Shown: positions 1 through 6,607, numbered from the stretch's first letter. The stretch: DNA of 7,734 bases from Adhaeribacter sp. (GCA_028288395.1 JAQBNV010000622.1:1-7734); one strand, 5' to 3'. A program made the numbers and translations. Notes: generated by a model from the letters alone, not told the origin.

Positions 1-401
1 GATTGAAGTTAGCCTAATAATGATTATGATTATGAATTTATTTTCACCTTTCTCAGACCTGGTTTAGTAATGTATGGGAATGGTTTAGTGGTATTTGCGT
101 ATTTTCAAAACTATTTTGGCTATTCCCTTTTAATGTCCTTAGCTGATTTACAAGCAAGCCTTTACCCTGATTTGTTAAGAATTTATTTTCCACTAACCCT
201 TTTACTTTCCAGAATTTAAACTGGTCTTGCGCATCGGGAGTTGTCTTTTCTGGGTTTAAAGAAGGAAGTGCCGGCTACTTTTGAAGGTGCGCGTTAAATT
301 GATATTATACCTTCAGATTGTAACTATTGCTCTTAATTGGATATTAGCTAACAGCTTTGGATATAGTTCTTAATAAAAATTGTTTTAATTTATCACAGGT
401 C
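1..401. other. AT-rich stretch without a supportable gene
   Basis: No recognisable gene is seen. Two open frames were weighed: a plus-strand frame with an ATG at 70 and a stop at 217-219 (49 residues, hydrophobic), and a minus-strand frame open from 274 down to a TGA at 53-55 that has no ATG. Neither resembles a family I know, and the T-rich plus strand by itself would yield hydrophobic or Lys/Asn-rich translations. The right part of this stretch is the 3' flank of the minus-strand DUF421 gene. No GC-rich terminator hairpin is evident there. Confidence 0.5.
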
Positions 402-1106
402 TTAAGATATGCGTTTGGCCTGACAGGCTTGTAACCATTTGTTATTCTGGCATTTTGGGCACACTTGTTTATCGCCCGGGCTTAGTTCCAATACGTGGCC
501 GCAAAGATTACAAGCGTACAATCCAAAATAATTTATGTCGTTTTGTGCTCGTAGTAATATTTCCGGAAATATAGGTAAGCCGGGTTTAGTAGCGTCGGCT
601 TCAAAAAAGAAAAGACTGATTTCTCCCGTAGATTCAAGATAAACTTTTTTTACTTGTCCTAAATGCTCCACCTGCTGTTGCCGCATTTCACCAAAAAGCT
701 CCATATATGTTAATTTTTGCTTCTTGAACGAAACTAAATTTATCTCGCCATTCTCAATTATACAGGCCGAGCTACCTTCGAACCACCTTTCGATATTGTC
801 ATTATGTTCCGTTAAAAAGTTAAATAACAAGTATAAGGCAATGATAACGACAAAGACTACCAGCGCGTGGGTAAGTGGCACATCTTCATAAAACATAGGG
901 TCGCCGGCGGCGGAGCCTAGGGCTAAAATAATACTAAATTCAAATAAAGACAATTGCTTAACCCCTCGCTTGCCCATCACCCGCAATGTGATTAGGATAA
1001 GTACATACATGATAAAACTCCGCAGTACAACCTCTCCTAAAAAGGAAAGGGGCATATCTTCCCCAAAGAATATCCGGGACCAATCAAACGGATTGCTTTC
1101 TTTCAT
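402..1106 (-). CDS. DUF421 (YetF/YrbG-type) membrane protein with C-terminal zinc-ribbon-like tail
   Basis: A 234-residue protein with three hydrophobic segments near residues 24-44, 53-68 and 78-98, followed by a soluble domain. The signature region LRVMGKRGVKQLSLFEFSI (41-59), the GDPMFYEDVPL stretch after the second segment and the IIENGEIN strand (116-123) are typical of DUF421 proteins. These are small membrane proteins whose cytoplasmic alpha/beta domain assembles into oligomers; their biochemical role is not settled. The C-terminus carries C199-x2-C202 and C216-P-K-C219, spaced like a rubredoxin or zinc ribbon, so I infer a bound Zn(II) or Fe ion. The length is near the family norm with a short extra tail. 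The ATG at 1104-1106 precedes the first membrane helix by a short cytosolic lead and has no Shine-Dalgarno sequence. The gene stands alone, divergent from arsR across about 625 bases. Family assignment is confident; function is unknown. Confidence 0.88.
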   Translation of the reverse strand: MKESNPFDWSRIFFGEDMPLSFLGEVVLRSFIMYVLILITLRVMGKRGVKQLSLFEFSIILALGSAAGDPMFYEDVPLTHALVVFVVIIALYLLFNFLTEHNDNIERWFEGSSACIIENGEINLVSFKKQKLTYMELFGEMRQQQVEHLGQVKKVYLESTGEISLFFFEADATKPGLPIFPEILLRAQNDINYFGLYACNLCGHVLELSPGDKQVCPKCQNNKWLQACQAKRIS

Positions 1107-1699
1107 AATAATTCAGAATGGATAATTCAAAATTGCATTCAATATAATACATGTTTTATATTAAATACTTATAACTTAATCTGTAGCAATATGAACTGGA
1201 ATCAATTAATTCATTTTAAGCATTCTGGAAAGTTATTCCAGCGCCTGGCTATAGTGCCGACCACCATAAGCTAACTTCTTTTCCCGATAGATAAGCAGTT
1301 TCTGAGCTATGGAATTGCGAAAGTACATCTGCAAGCGCCGTTTCTGTTTGGTTAAGGTTAAACGAACAAAGCTGCAAGGTTAAAGCACGAAATTATTTGC
1401 GCCTGAATGCCGTTCGGCTTTAAACCTGGTTTTGGGTTATATATTTCTGGTAAAATGTAAATGAGGAGGATAAGGGTAATATTTCCCATATGCAGCTAAT
1501 AGTATTTCCCCAGAACTGGTATTAGGTATTAAAGAAAATTATTTCTTTTGCGATTAGTAACAAGGCCAGCCTGGGCATTTCCCGGCAATTTAGCCGCTTG
1601 CCCCTTCCTCAAAATTTAACCCGATTACCTCAGGCCGTTTCCTTTTCTTAAAAATAAATTAAAATATTCATGCCTGATTTTAGACTATTCTGAATATTA
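1107..1699. other. Gene-poor spacer between the DUF421 gene and arsR
   Basis: A spacer of nearly 600 bases separates two divergent genes. No frame in it has a good start and a family match. Two overlapping minus-strand frames at 1233-1392 look superficially protein-like but match nothing I recognise. Near its right end an exact 8-base inverted repeat, AATATTCA (1663-1670) and TGAATATT (1691-1698), sits just before the ars operator. The spacer should hold the promoters of both flanking genes; the rest may be decayed coding DNA. Confidence 0.5.
1108..1133. repeat. Imperfect 12-base direct repeat in the DUF421 leader
   Basis: ATAATTCAGAAT at 1108-1119 recurs as ATAATTCAAAAT at 1122-1133: 11 of 12 bases match, with a period of 14. 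It lies directly upstream of the DUF421 start, within the probable 5' leader or promoter. Short AT-rich words of this kind are common between genes in this phylum, so a regulatory role is not implied. On the minus strand CAATTTTG (1128-1135) is one base off the TAnnTTTG -7 element, but no -33 partner is clear. Confidence 0.45.
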
Positions 1700-1715
1700 A
1701 TCGTAATATTACGAT
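1700..1715. promoter_or_regulatory. ArsR operator upstream of arsR (perfect 16-base palindrome)
   Basis: ATCGTAATATTACGAT is its own reverse complement over all 16 bases and ends 16 bases before the arsR ATG. ArsR/SmtB repressors bind such dyads as dimers, usually over the promoter. A weak promoter fits this: TTAG at 1680-1683, a 20-base gap, then TAATATTA at 1704-1711 inside the palindrome, roughly the Bacteroidota -33/-7 spacing. Repressor bound here would therefore block initiation. A near copy sits before arsM. That ArsR binds the site is inferred. Confidence 0.75.
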
Positions 1716-1731
1716 AAGAACAAAAAAGATA

Positions 1732-2064
1732 ATGCCGATTATAAAAGCAGAAGACTTATTAATAAAAGAAGACCGGCTGGCTACATATGCGAAAGCGCTG
1801 TCGCACCCGGCCCGCGTGGCCATCCTGAAATTATTAATTCAGAAGCAGGCCTGCATTTGCGGCGATATTGTGGAAGAACTACCCCTGGCCCAAAGCACCG
1901 TTTCGCAGCATTTAAAGGTACTGAAGGAAGCCGGGCTGATTAAAGGCGATACCGAAGGGGCAAAAGTTTGTTACTGCATCGATGAGAAGGCCTGGAACCA
2001 GGCCCAAAGCTTGCTCCACGAATTTTTCTCGGGTTACCAAACCAAACGGGCAAAATGTTGCTGA
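1732..2064 (+). CDS. arsR: ArsR/SmtB-family arsenic-responsive repressor
   Basis: A 110-residue winged helix-turn-helix repressor, the usual size for the family. The first helices contain ALSHPARVAILKLL (22-35), a family hallmark; the recognition region is PLAQSTVSQHLKVLKEAGLI (51-70), followed by the wing with EGAKVCYCID. C41-I-C43 falls at the start of the helix-turn-helix, the position of the CVC arsenite site in E. coli ArsR. Further cysteines are C80, C82 and the terminal pair C109-C110, so As(III) sensing is likely, though the exact ligand set is uncertain. The ATG at 1732 gives a standard N-terminus. A perfect palindrome lies 16 bases upstream, consistent with autoregulation, and arsM follows 66 bases downstream. 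Another thiophilic metal as inducer cannot be excluded, but the arsM neighbour argues for arsenic. Confidence 0.93.
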   Translation: MPIIKAEDLLIKEDRLATYAKALSHPARVAILKLLIQKQACICGDIVEELPLAQSTVSQHLKVLKEAGLIKGDTEGAKVCYCIDEKAWNQAQSLLHEFFSGYQTKRAKCC

Positions 2065-2082
2065 TATTTTTTGCTTATATTA

Positions 2083-2098
2083 ATCGGTAAAATACGAT
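2083..2098. promoter_or_regulatory. Second ArsR-type operator, between arsR and arsM
   Basis: ATCGGTAAAATACGAT has the same outer half-sites (ATCG, eight bases, CGAT) as the operator before arsR, and the immediate flanks match too (TTA before, AA after). The inner bases are not symmetric. It ends 32 bases before the arsM ATG, so arsM probably has its own repressible promoter or an internal roadblock besides read-through from arsR. A TTTG at 2070-2073 lies upstream, but I cannot place a convincing -7 element. Confidence 0.6.
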
Positions 2099-2130
2099 AA
2101 ATAATTATTAAGACTTAAACGAATAAAGCG

Positions 2131-2973
2131 ATGCAAACAGAAGAACAACTTAAAGAAATAGTACGGCAGAAATACAGCCAGATAGCTTTACAGGACAAAG
2201 ATGACAATATGGCGTCGTGTTGCGGGGCCGGGGGCTGCTCTACCGAAGTGTACAACATCATGACCGACGATTATACCGATATCCAGGGTTATAATGCCGA
2301 AGCCGATTTAGGGCTGGGTTGTGGCTTACCCACCCAGTTTGCCAAGATAAAAAATGGCAATACGGTAATCGATTTGGGTAGCGGCGCCGGCAACGATTGC
2401 TTTGTGGCCCGGGCTGAAACCGGCGAAGCCGGTAAGGTCGTTGGCATCGACTTCACCCCGGCCATGATCGAAAAAGCGCGTGCTAACGCTGAGGAATTAG
2501 GCTTCAACAACGTAGAATTCCGGCAGGGCGATATCGAAAAGATGCCGGTTTCGGCCAACGTGGCGGACGTTGTGGTAAGTAATTGCGTCCTGAACCTGGT
2601 ACCCAACAAGGCGGGCGTATTTAAAGAAATATTCCGGGTATTAAAGCCCGGGGGTCACTTCAGCATTTCGGACGTAGTGCTGGTTGGGGCTTTACCGGAA
2701 GCCTTGCGCCAGGAGGCGGAAATGTATGCTGGTTGTGTAGCCGGAGCCATCCAAAAAGAAGACTACCTGGCCCTGATTCCGGCCCAGGGCTTTACCAATG
2801 TGGTGGTGCAGAAAGAAAAACCGATTAATATTCCGGATGATATTCTCCAGCAATATTTGGATGCGGCTGAATTAACGCGCTTTAAAACCGGCAATACCGG
2901 TATATTTAGCGTAACGGTTTACGCCGAGAAACCAGCCGAAAACTGCTGTACACCAGGCGGCGGTTGCTGCTAA
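2131..2973 (+). CDS. arsM: Arsenite S-adenosylmethionine methyltransferase
   Basis: A 280-residue cytoplasmic class I methyltransferase that transfers methyl groups from S-adenosylmethionine to As(III), giving mono-, di- and possibly trimethylated arsenicals. Motif I is VIDLGSGAGND (79-89), the acidic ribose-binding residue is in VVGIDFTPAMIEKA (103-116), and RQGDIEKMP follows at 131-139. The three cysteines conserved in ArsM enzymes are present: C64 in GLGCGLPT, C152 in SNCVLNL and C202 in AGCVAGA. The N-terminus has a C30-C31...C36 cluster, and the C-terminus ends with C272-C273 and C279-C280, extra thiols common in bacterial ArsM. The ATG at 2131 gives the expected N-terminus. It sits behind arsR with its own operator-like site; a strong hairpin follows the stop. 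No arsC or efflux gene accompanies it, so methylation seems to be the only local detoxification step. Confidence 0.95.
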   Translation: MQTEEQLKEIVRQKYSQIALQDKDDNMASCCGAGGCSTEVYNIMTDDYTDIQGYNAEADLGLGCGLPTQFAKIKNGNTVIDLGSGAGNDCFVARAETGEAGKVVGIDFTPAMIEKARANAEELGFNNVEFRQGDIEKMPVSANVADVVVSNCVLNLVPNKAGVFKEIFRVLKPGGHFSISDVVLVGALPEALRQEAEMYAGCVAGAIQKEDYLALIPAQGFTNVVVQKEKPINIPDDILQQYLDAAELTRFKTGNTGIFSVTVYAEKPAENCCTPGGGCC

Positions 2974-3003
2974 AAGCAACCCATTTAATTATTTATAAAC
3001 GTG

Positions 3004-3044
3004 GTCGGCGGCAGCTGGAAAGAAATATGCTAACTGCCGCCGAC
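3004..3044. terminator. Bidirectional terminator hairpin between arsM and the convergent permease gene
   Basis: GTCGGCGGCAG (3004-3014) pairs perfectly with CTGCCGCCGAC (3034-3044): an 11-base GC-rich stem with a 19-base loop, placed between two convergent stop codons (2973 and 3078). On the plus strand T-rich sequence follows at 3060-3068 after a small TGGC/GCCA hairpin (3045-3058). On the minus strand the stem is followed by moderately T-rich DNA. The loop is longer than ideal and the T-tract is not immediately adjacent, so efficiency is uncertain. Confidence 0.65.
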
Positions 3045-3077
3045 TGGCGTTACTGCCAATTTTTATTTACTTTCAGC

Positions 3078-4292
3078 TTAATCAAATTTAATAGCCGTAA
3101 CCGGTTTGATGCGGGTGATCATCAGCGTCGGAATAATAATCGACAACATGGTCAGGATTAAGGTGATGGCATTTAATAAAAATATTACCCCGAAGTCCCA
3201 GTTTATAGGTACGGTATCCATGTAATAATTTTCAGGGTCGAGCGGAATTAGTTTAAAGCGGTCCTGCACGTAACAGAAAGACAAAGCGATTACATTGCCC
3301 CAGAACAAGCCTTTGAGGGTGAGGCTTAAGCCCCGGTAAAAAAATATTTCCCTGATTTGCGGATCGGTGGCGCCCAGCGCTTTTAACAAGCCAATCATGT
3401 TGGTGCGCTCCAGGATCATAATAAACACCGTAGATACCATGTTGAAGGTGGCCACAAAAATAATGAGCACCAAAAAGATTATCACGTTTTTCTTCAGCAG
3501 TTTCATCCAATCGAACAACTGCGCGTATTGGTCAGTGATTTTTTCGAGTTTCAGGTCGTAATCCATTTGTTCGAAAACCACATTCGCGACGGTATCTATC
3601 TTGCTAAAATCTTTCAGTACTATTTCGTAGCCCCCGGCCAGCGTATCTTCCCAGCGGTTCAGGTCGCGGATGTGCTGCAAATCGGCCAGCACATAAGCCT
3701 GGTCAAATTCTTCTAAACCGGTTTTGTAAATGCCCGCTACCGTAAACCGGCGCAACCGCGGCGGATTCTGAATAAAATAAAAAATGGCCCGGTCCCCGAT
3801 TTTCAGGCGCAGCTTATCGGCTATCTGGCTACTGATCATCACTTCGTTCGAAACAGCGGTATCGGTAAAAGCCAGGGGCCGGCCCGCTACCAGGTTCCCA
3901 CGCATCGGTTCTAAATCGTAATTTTTATCGATGCCTTTGATGATAATGCCCAATACCTCGTCGGAACCTTTGGCAATGGCGGTTTTAAAGGCATAGGGTT
4001 GGGCCGTTTTTATTTCCGGTATCCCCTTTAAATCTCTTTCAATGGCCTGGGTACTGATGGGTTCGCCGTCAAAAGAATTAATGGTATCGTACTTGCTAAC
4101 CTGTAAGTGGGCGGCAAAACTGAATATTTTACTTTGAATCTGGTTGCGGAACCCTTCCAGGATAGAAAAAGAAACAATCATGATGGCCAAACCGATAGCA
4201 ATACTAATAATTGCTATTTTTGTAACCGATGCCGTAAAAGACTCCGTACCGGAATCTGTAATCTTACTCGAAATATACCTTGCTATGTTCAC
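3078..4292 (-). CDS. FtsX-fold ABC transporter permease, LolC/LolE type
   Basis: A 404-residue inner-membrane permease. Architecture: transmembrane helix 1 at about 24-46, a large periplasmic domain (about 47-265), then helices at about 268-292, 318-342 and 366-390. This four-helix plan and length match LolC/LolE subunits, which with the ATPase LolD extract lipoproteins from the inner membrane. The cytoplasmic coupling segment ILERTNMIGLLKALGATD (293-310) is the clearest signature; LDPENYYMDTVPI (351-363) and the end IKPVTAIKFD also fit. The start is GTG (complement of 4290-4292): no ATG, GTG or TTG lies upstream in frame before a stop, and the next Met (38) is inside helix 1. A Bacteroidota-type promoter lies just upstream. 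No lolD-like ATPase is in the window, so its partner is elsewhere. The exact substrate is inferred; a MacB-like role is less likely given the Lol-type periplasmic region and ending. Confidence 0.88.
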   Translation of the reverse strand: MNIARYISSKITDSGTESFTASVTKIAIISIAIGLAIMIVSFSILEGFRNQIQSKIFSFAAHLQVSKYDTINSFDGEPISTQAIERDLKGIPEIKTAQPYAFKTAIAKGSDEVLGIIIKGIDKNYDLEPMRGNLVAGRPLAFTDTAVSNEVMISSQIADKLRLKIGDRAIFYFIQNPPRLRRFTVAGIYKTGLEEFDQAYVLADLQHIRDLNRWEDTLAGGYEIVLKDFSKIDTVANVVFEQMDYDLKLEKITDQYAQLFDWMKLLKKNVIIFLVLIIFVATFNMVSTVFIMILERTNMIGLLKALGATDPQIREIFFYRGLSLTLKGLFWGNVIALSFCYVQDRFKLIPLDPENYYMDTVPINWDFGVIFLLNAITLILTMLSIIIPTLMITRIKPVTAIKFD

Positions 4293-4308
4293 GCGGGCGT
4301 CTTTGAAA

Positions 4309-4339
4309 CAAATATAGGTGCCTGATTTAAATTTTCTAA
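4309..4339 (-). promoter_or_regulatory. Bacteroidota-type promoter for the permease gene
   Basis: On the minus strand TATATTTG (complement of 4309-4316) matches the Bacteroidota primary-sigma -7 consensus TAnnTTTG exactly. TTAG (complement of 4336-4339), one base off the TTTG of the -33 element, lies 19 bases upstream, a normal spacing. The -7 box ends only 16 bases before the GTG start, so the leader would be about ten bases or less. The promoter shares the 56-base gap with the divergent namZ-like gene, for which TAATTTTA (4337-4344) is a weaker -7 candidate very close to its ATG. Confidence 0.6.
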
Positions 4340-4348
4340 TTTTACTTT

Positions 4349-5581
4349 ATGATACACGCACTTCTGCTTATTTGTTTATCCTTACTGGTAAGTCTGCAAC
4401 AATGTTCGGACCAGACAGATAAGGCCGCCGAAAGCACCACGGTTACCGCGCTAGGGCCGGCGCCTACCCAACCGCAACCCGCGGCGGCTCCCCTCCAAAC
4501 CGGGGCCGAAAGAACCGACCAGTATTTACCCCTGTTGCAAGGCAAGCGGGTGGCCTTGGTGGTTAACCAGACTTCAATAATCGGTAAAAAGCATTTAGTA
4601 GATTCGCTGGTGACTGCCGGGGTAGATATTACCCTGATTTATGCGCCGGAGCATGGGTTCCGGGGTGATGCCGATGCCGGCGCCCATATAAGCAATGCCA
4701 CCGACAGCAAAACCGGTCTGCCTATATATTCGCTATACGGCAAAAACAAGAAACCATCGGCCGAACAACTGAAGAACGTAGATATATTATTATTCGATAT
4801 TCAGGATGTGGGGGCACGTTTTTATACCTATATCAGCACCATGCATTACGTAATGGAAGCGGCTGCCGAAAATAATAAAGCCGTACTGGTACTCGATCGC
4901 CCCAATCCTGCGGGTTATTACGTCGACGGCCCAGTATTAAACCTAAAGCACCGCTCTTTTGTGGGTATGCACCCCCTGCCCATCGTACACGGCCTGACGG
5001 TTGGCGAACTGGCCGGGATGATTAACGGGCAGAAATGGCTCGAAGGACAGCGCACTTGTAACTTAAAAGTTATTCCGGTTAAAAATTATACGCACCAAAC
5101 CCGCTACGCCTTGCCGGTAAAACCATCGCCCAACCTGCCCAACGATTTAGCCGTGGGGGTTTATCCGTCTATCTGTTTGTTCGAGGGTACTAATGTAAGT
5201 GTTGGGCGGGGTACCGCTACGCCTTTTCAGGTGCTCGGCAGCCCGTTTTACAAAAAGAAAGATTTTTCGTTTACGCCCAAACCCATGCCCGGCGCCAATA
5301 CCCCACCCAACCTAAACCAGGTTTGCTACGGCTACAAACTAACCGAAAAAGATGTGCAGGGAAAATTCTCGCTGGCTTACCTCCTCGATTTTTACCAGAA
5401 CTCTACGAACCAGGATAAGTTCTTTAATAACTTTTTTACCAACCTGGCGGGGAATACCGAATTAAAAGCCCAGATAATAGCAGGTAAATCCGAAGCCGAA
5501 ATCCAGGCTTCCTGGCAACCAGCCCTGGACAACTATAAAAAAATGCGCAAGCAATATTTACTTTACCCCGATTTCGAATAA
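4349..5581 (+). CDS. namZ: NamZ/DUF1343 family exo-beta-N-acetylmuramidase, putative lipoprotein
   Basis: A 410-residue protein. Residues 3-16 form a hydrophobic signal core, and C19 in SLQQC is a candidate lipidation site, although Gln at -1 departs from the usual lipobox. A Thr/Ala/Pro/Gln-rich linker (about 28-52) follows, then the DUF1343 domain: GKRVALVVNQTS (65-76), YAPEHGFRG (98-106) with the putative catalytic E101 and H102, DIQDVGARFYTYISTM (150-165), LDRPNPAG (182-189), and FEGTNVSVGRGTATPFQ (278-294). Characterised NamZ enzymes (Bacillus subtilis, Tannerella forsythia; GH171) remove N-acetylmuramic acid from the non-reducing end of peptidoglycan fragments, so a periplasmic wall-salvage role is inferred. 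The ATG at 4349 is chosen because the signal peptide begins there. fmt starts six bases after the stop, indicating co-transcription. Domain assignment is firm; lipidation and substrate are inferred. Confidence 0.88.
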   Translation: MIHALLLICLSLLVSLQQCSDQTDKAAESTTVTALGPAPTQPQPAAAPLQTGAERTDQYLPLLQGKRVALVVNQTSIIGKKHLVDSLVTAGVDITLIYAPEHGFRGDADAGAHISNATDSKTGLPIYSLYGKNKKPSAEQLKNVDILLFDIQDVGARFYTYISTMHYVMEAAAENNKAVLVLDRPNPAGYYVDGPVLNLKHRSFVGMHPLPIVHGLTVGELAGMINGQKWLEGQRTCNLKVIPVKNYTHQTRYALPVKPSPNLPNDLAVGVYPSICLFEGTNVSVGRGTATPFQVLGSPFYKKKDFSFTPKPMPGANTPPNLNQVCYGYKLTEKDVQGKFSLAYLLDFYQNSTNQDKFFNNFFTNLAGNTELKAQIIAGKSEAEIQASWQPALDNYKKMRKQYLLYPDFE

Positions 5582-5587
5582 GCCTTT

Positions 5588-6511
5588 ATGCAGGATCTAC
5601 GGATTATATTTATGGGCACCCCCGATTTTGCGGTGCCGACCCTTCGTACTTTAGTAGAAAATAAGTATCCCGTGGTGGCAGTTATTACTGCCCCCGATAA
5701 ACCCGCCGGACGTGGTTTAAAAGTGACCCAATCGCCGGTTAAAGAATATGCGGTATCCCAGAATATTCCGGTGCTGCAACCCGTAAATTTAAAAGCGGAA
5801 GCCTTCCTGGAGGAATTACGCCAGTACCAGGCAGACCTCCAGATAATTGTGGCTTTCCGGATGTTGCCGGAAGTGGTTTGGAGTATGCCGGCCCGGGGTA
5901 CTTTTAATATTCACGCCTCGTTGCTGCCGCAATACCGGGGAGCCGCGCCTATTAACTGGGCCTTGATAAATGGGGAAACCGAAACCGGTGTAACCTCTTT
6001 TTTCCTGCGCCACCAGATAGATACCGGCGATATGATTTTGCAGGATAAAATACCGGTTTCGGAGGACGATGATTTTGGCACCCTTTACGAAAAATTAAAG
6101 CATGCGGGCGCTGCCCTGGCACTTAAAACGGTGCAGGCCATTGCCGCCGGTACCGTCACCCTCCTGCCCCAACCAACGAGCCACGATTTAAAAGAAGCGC
6201 CTAAAATATTTAAAGAAACCTGCGAAATAAACTGGCACCAAGCAGCCCCGCAGGTCCGTAATTTTATCCGGGGTTTATCGCCTTACCCCACTGCCTGGAC
6301 GCGCCTCGACGACAAAATATTAAAAGTGTTTAAAGCCGAGGTGGCAGCCAATGAAACTGCCCCGGCAGCGCCCGGCACTTTTAGCACCGACGGCAAAACT
6401 TATCTCCACGTAGCTACCGCCAACGGTACCCTCAGCCTAACCGACCTGCAACTGGAAGGAAAAAAACGTATGGCCATAACGGATTTTCTTAGAGGCTATC
6501 GGGTGAGGTAG
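5588..6511 (+). CDS. fmt: Methionyl-tRNA formyltransferase
   Basis: A 307-residue cytoplasmic enzyme that formylates Met-tRNA(fMet) with 10-formyl-tetrahydrofolate so that translation can initiate. The N-terminal catalytic domain begins with IIFMGTPDFAVPTL (6-19), and TAPDKPAGRGLK (34-45) is the family loop. The active-site trio is present: N107 and H109 in FNIHASLLPQYRGAAP, and D145 in QIDTGDM. The C-terminal tRNA-binding domain starts near 208 (FKETCEINW) and includes VRNFIRGLSPYPTAWT (223-238). Length is normal (E. coli Fmt is about 315) and no key residue is missing. The ATG at 5588 lies six bases after the namZ-like stop with no Shine-Dalgarno sequence, so the two genes are probably one transcript. 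folA follows after 135 bases. Confidence 0.97.
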   Translation: MQDLRIIFMGTPDFAVPTLRTLVENKYPVVAVITAPDKPAGRGLKVTQSPVKEYAVSQNIPVLQPVNLKAEAFLEELRQYQADLQIIVAFRMLPEVVWSMPARGTFNIHASLLPQYRGAAPINWALINGETETGVTSFFLRHQIDTGDMILQDKIPVSEDDDFGTLYEKLKHAGAALALKTVQAIAAGTVTLLPQPTSHDLKEAPKIFKETCEINWHQAAPQVRNFIRGLSPYPTAWTRLDDKILKVFKAEVAANETAPAAPGTFSTDGKTYLHVATANGTLSLTDLQLEGKKRMAITDFLRGYRVR

Positions 6512-6607
6512 TAATTAGTTGTTAGTTAGTAGTTGTTAGTTATTTAGTCTAATAATTAGCAATAGGCAATAAATATTCATCAATCAGCAATAAACCAACA
6601 TAAACCT
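6512..6607. repeat. AT-rich spacer with tandem TAGTTGTTAGTTA repeats
   Basis: TAGTTGTTAGTTA occurs exactly at 6516-6528 and 6530-6542, period 14. Beyond it are a CTAATAATTAG palindrome (6549-6559) and three GCAATA words (6559-6564, 6566-6571, 6587-6592), two of them within GCAATAAA. This low-complexity DNA separates fmt from folA. Such stop-rich TTAG words are common between genes in Bacteroidota. I see no strong terminator, so read-through from fmt into folA is possible. Confidence 0.6.

Noticed and set aside
70..219. 49-residue plus-strand frame with ATG at 70
   Set aside because: Hydrophobic translation expected from T-rich DNA; no family resemblance and no promoter or neighbour to support it.
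53..274. 73-codon minus-strand open frame downstream of the DUF421 gene
   Set aside because: It has no ATG, is Asn/Lys/Gln/Leu-rich as A-rich DNA would give, and matches no family I recognise.
1233..1392. Two overlapping minus-strand frames in the spacer, one with an ATG (complement of 1326-1328, 31 residues)
   Set aside because: Both look somewhat protein-like, but both cannot be real, each is under 50 codons, and neither resembles a known domain. They may be a gene relic.
2289..2609. 106-codon minus-strand frame inside arsM
   Set aside because: It is a shadow of a strongly coding sequence whose plus-strand frame contains all ArsM motifs.
2964..3161. 65-codon plus-strand frame overlapping the end of arsM and the permease end
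   Set aside because: It runs through the terminator hairpin and antisense to the permease gene, with no recognisable product.
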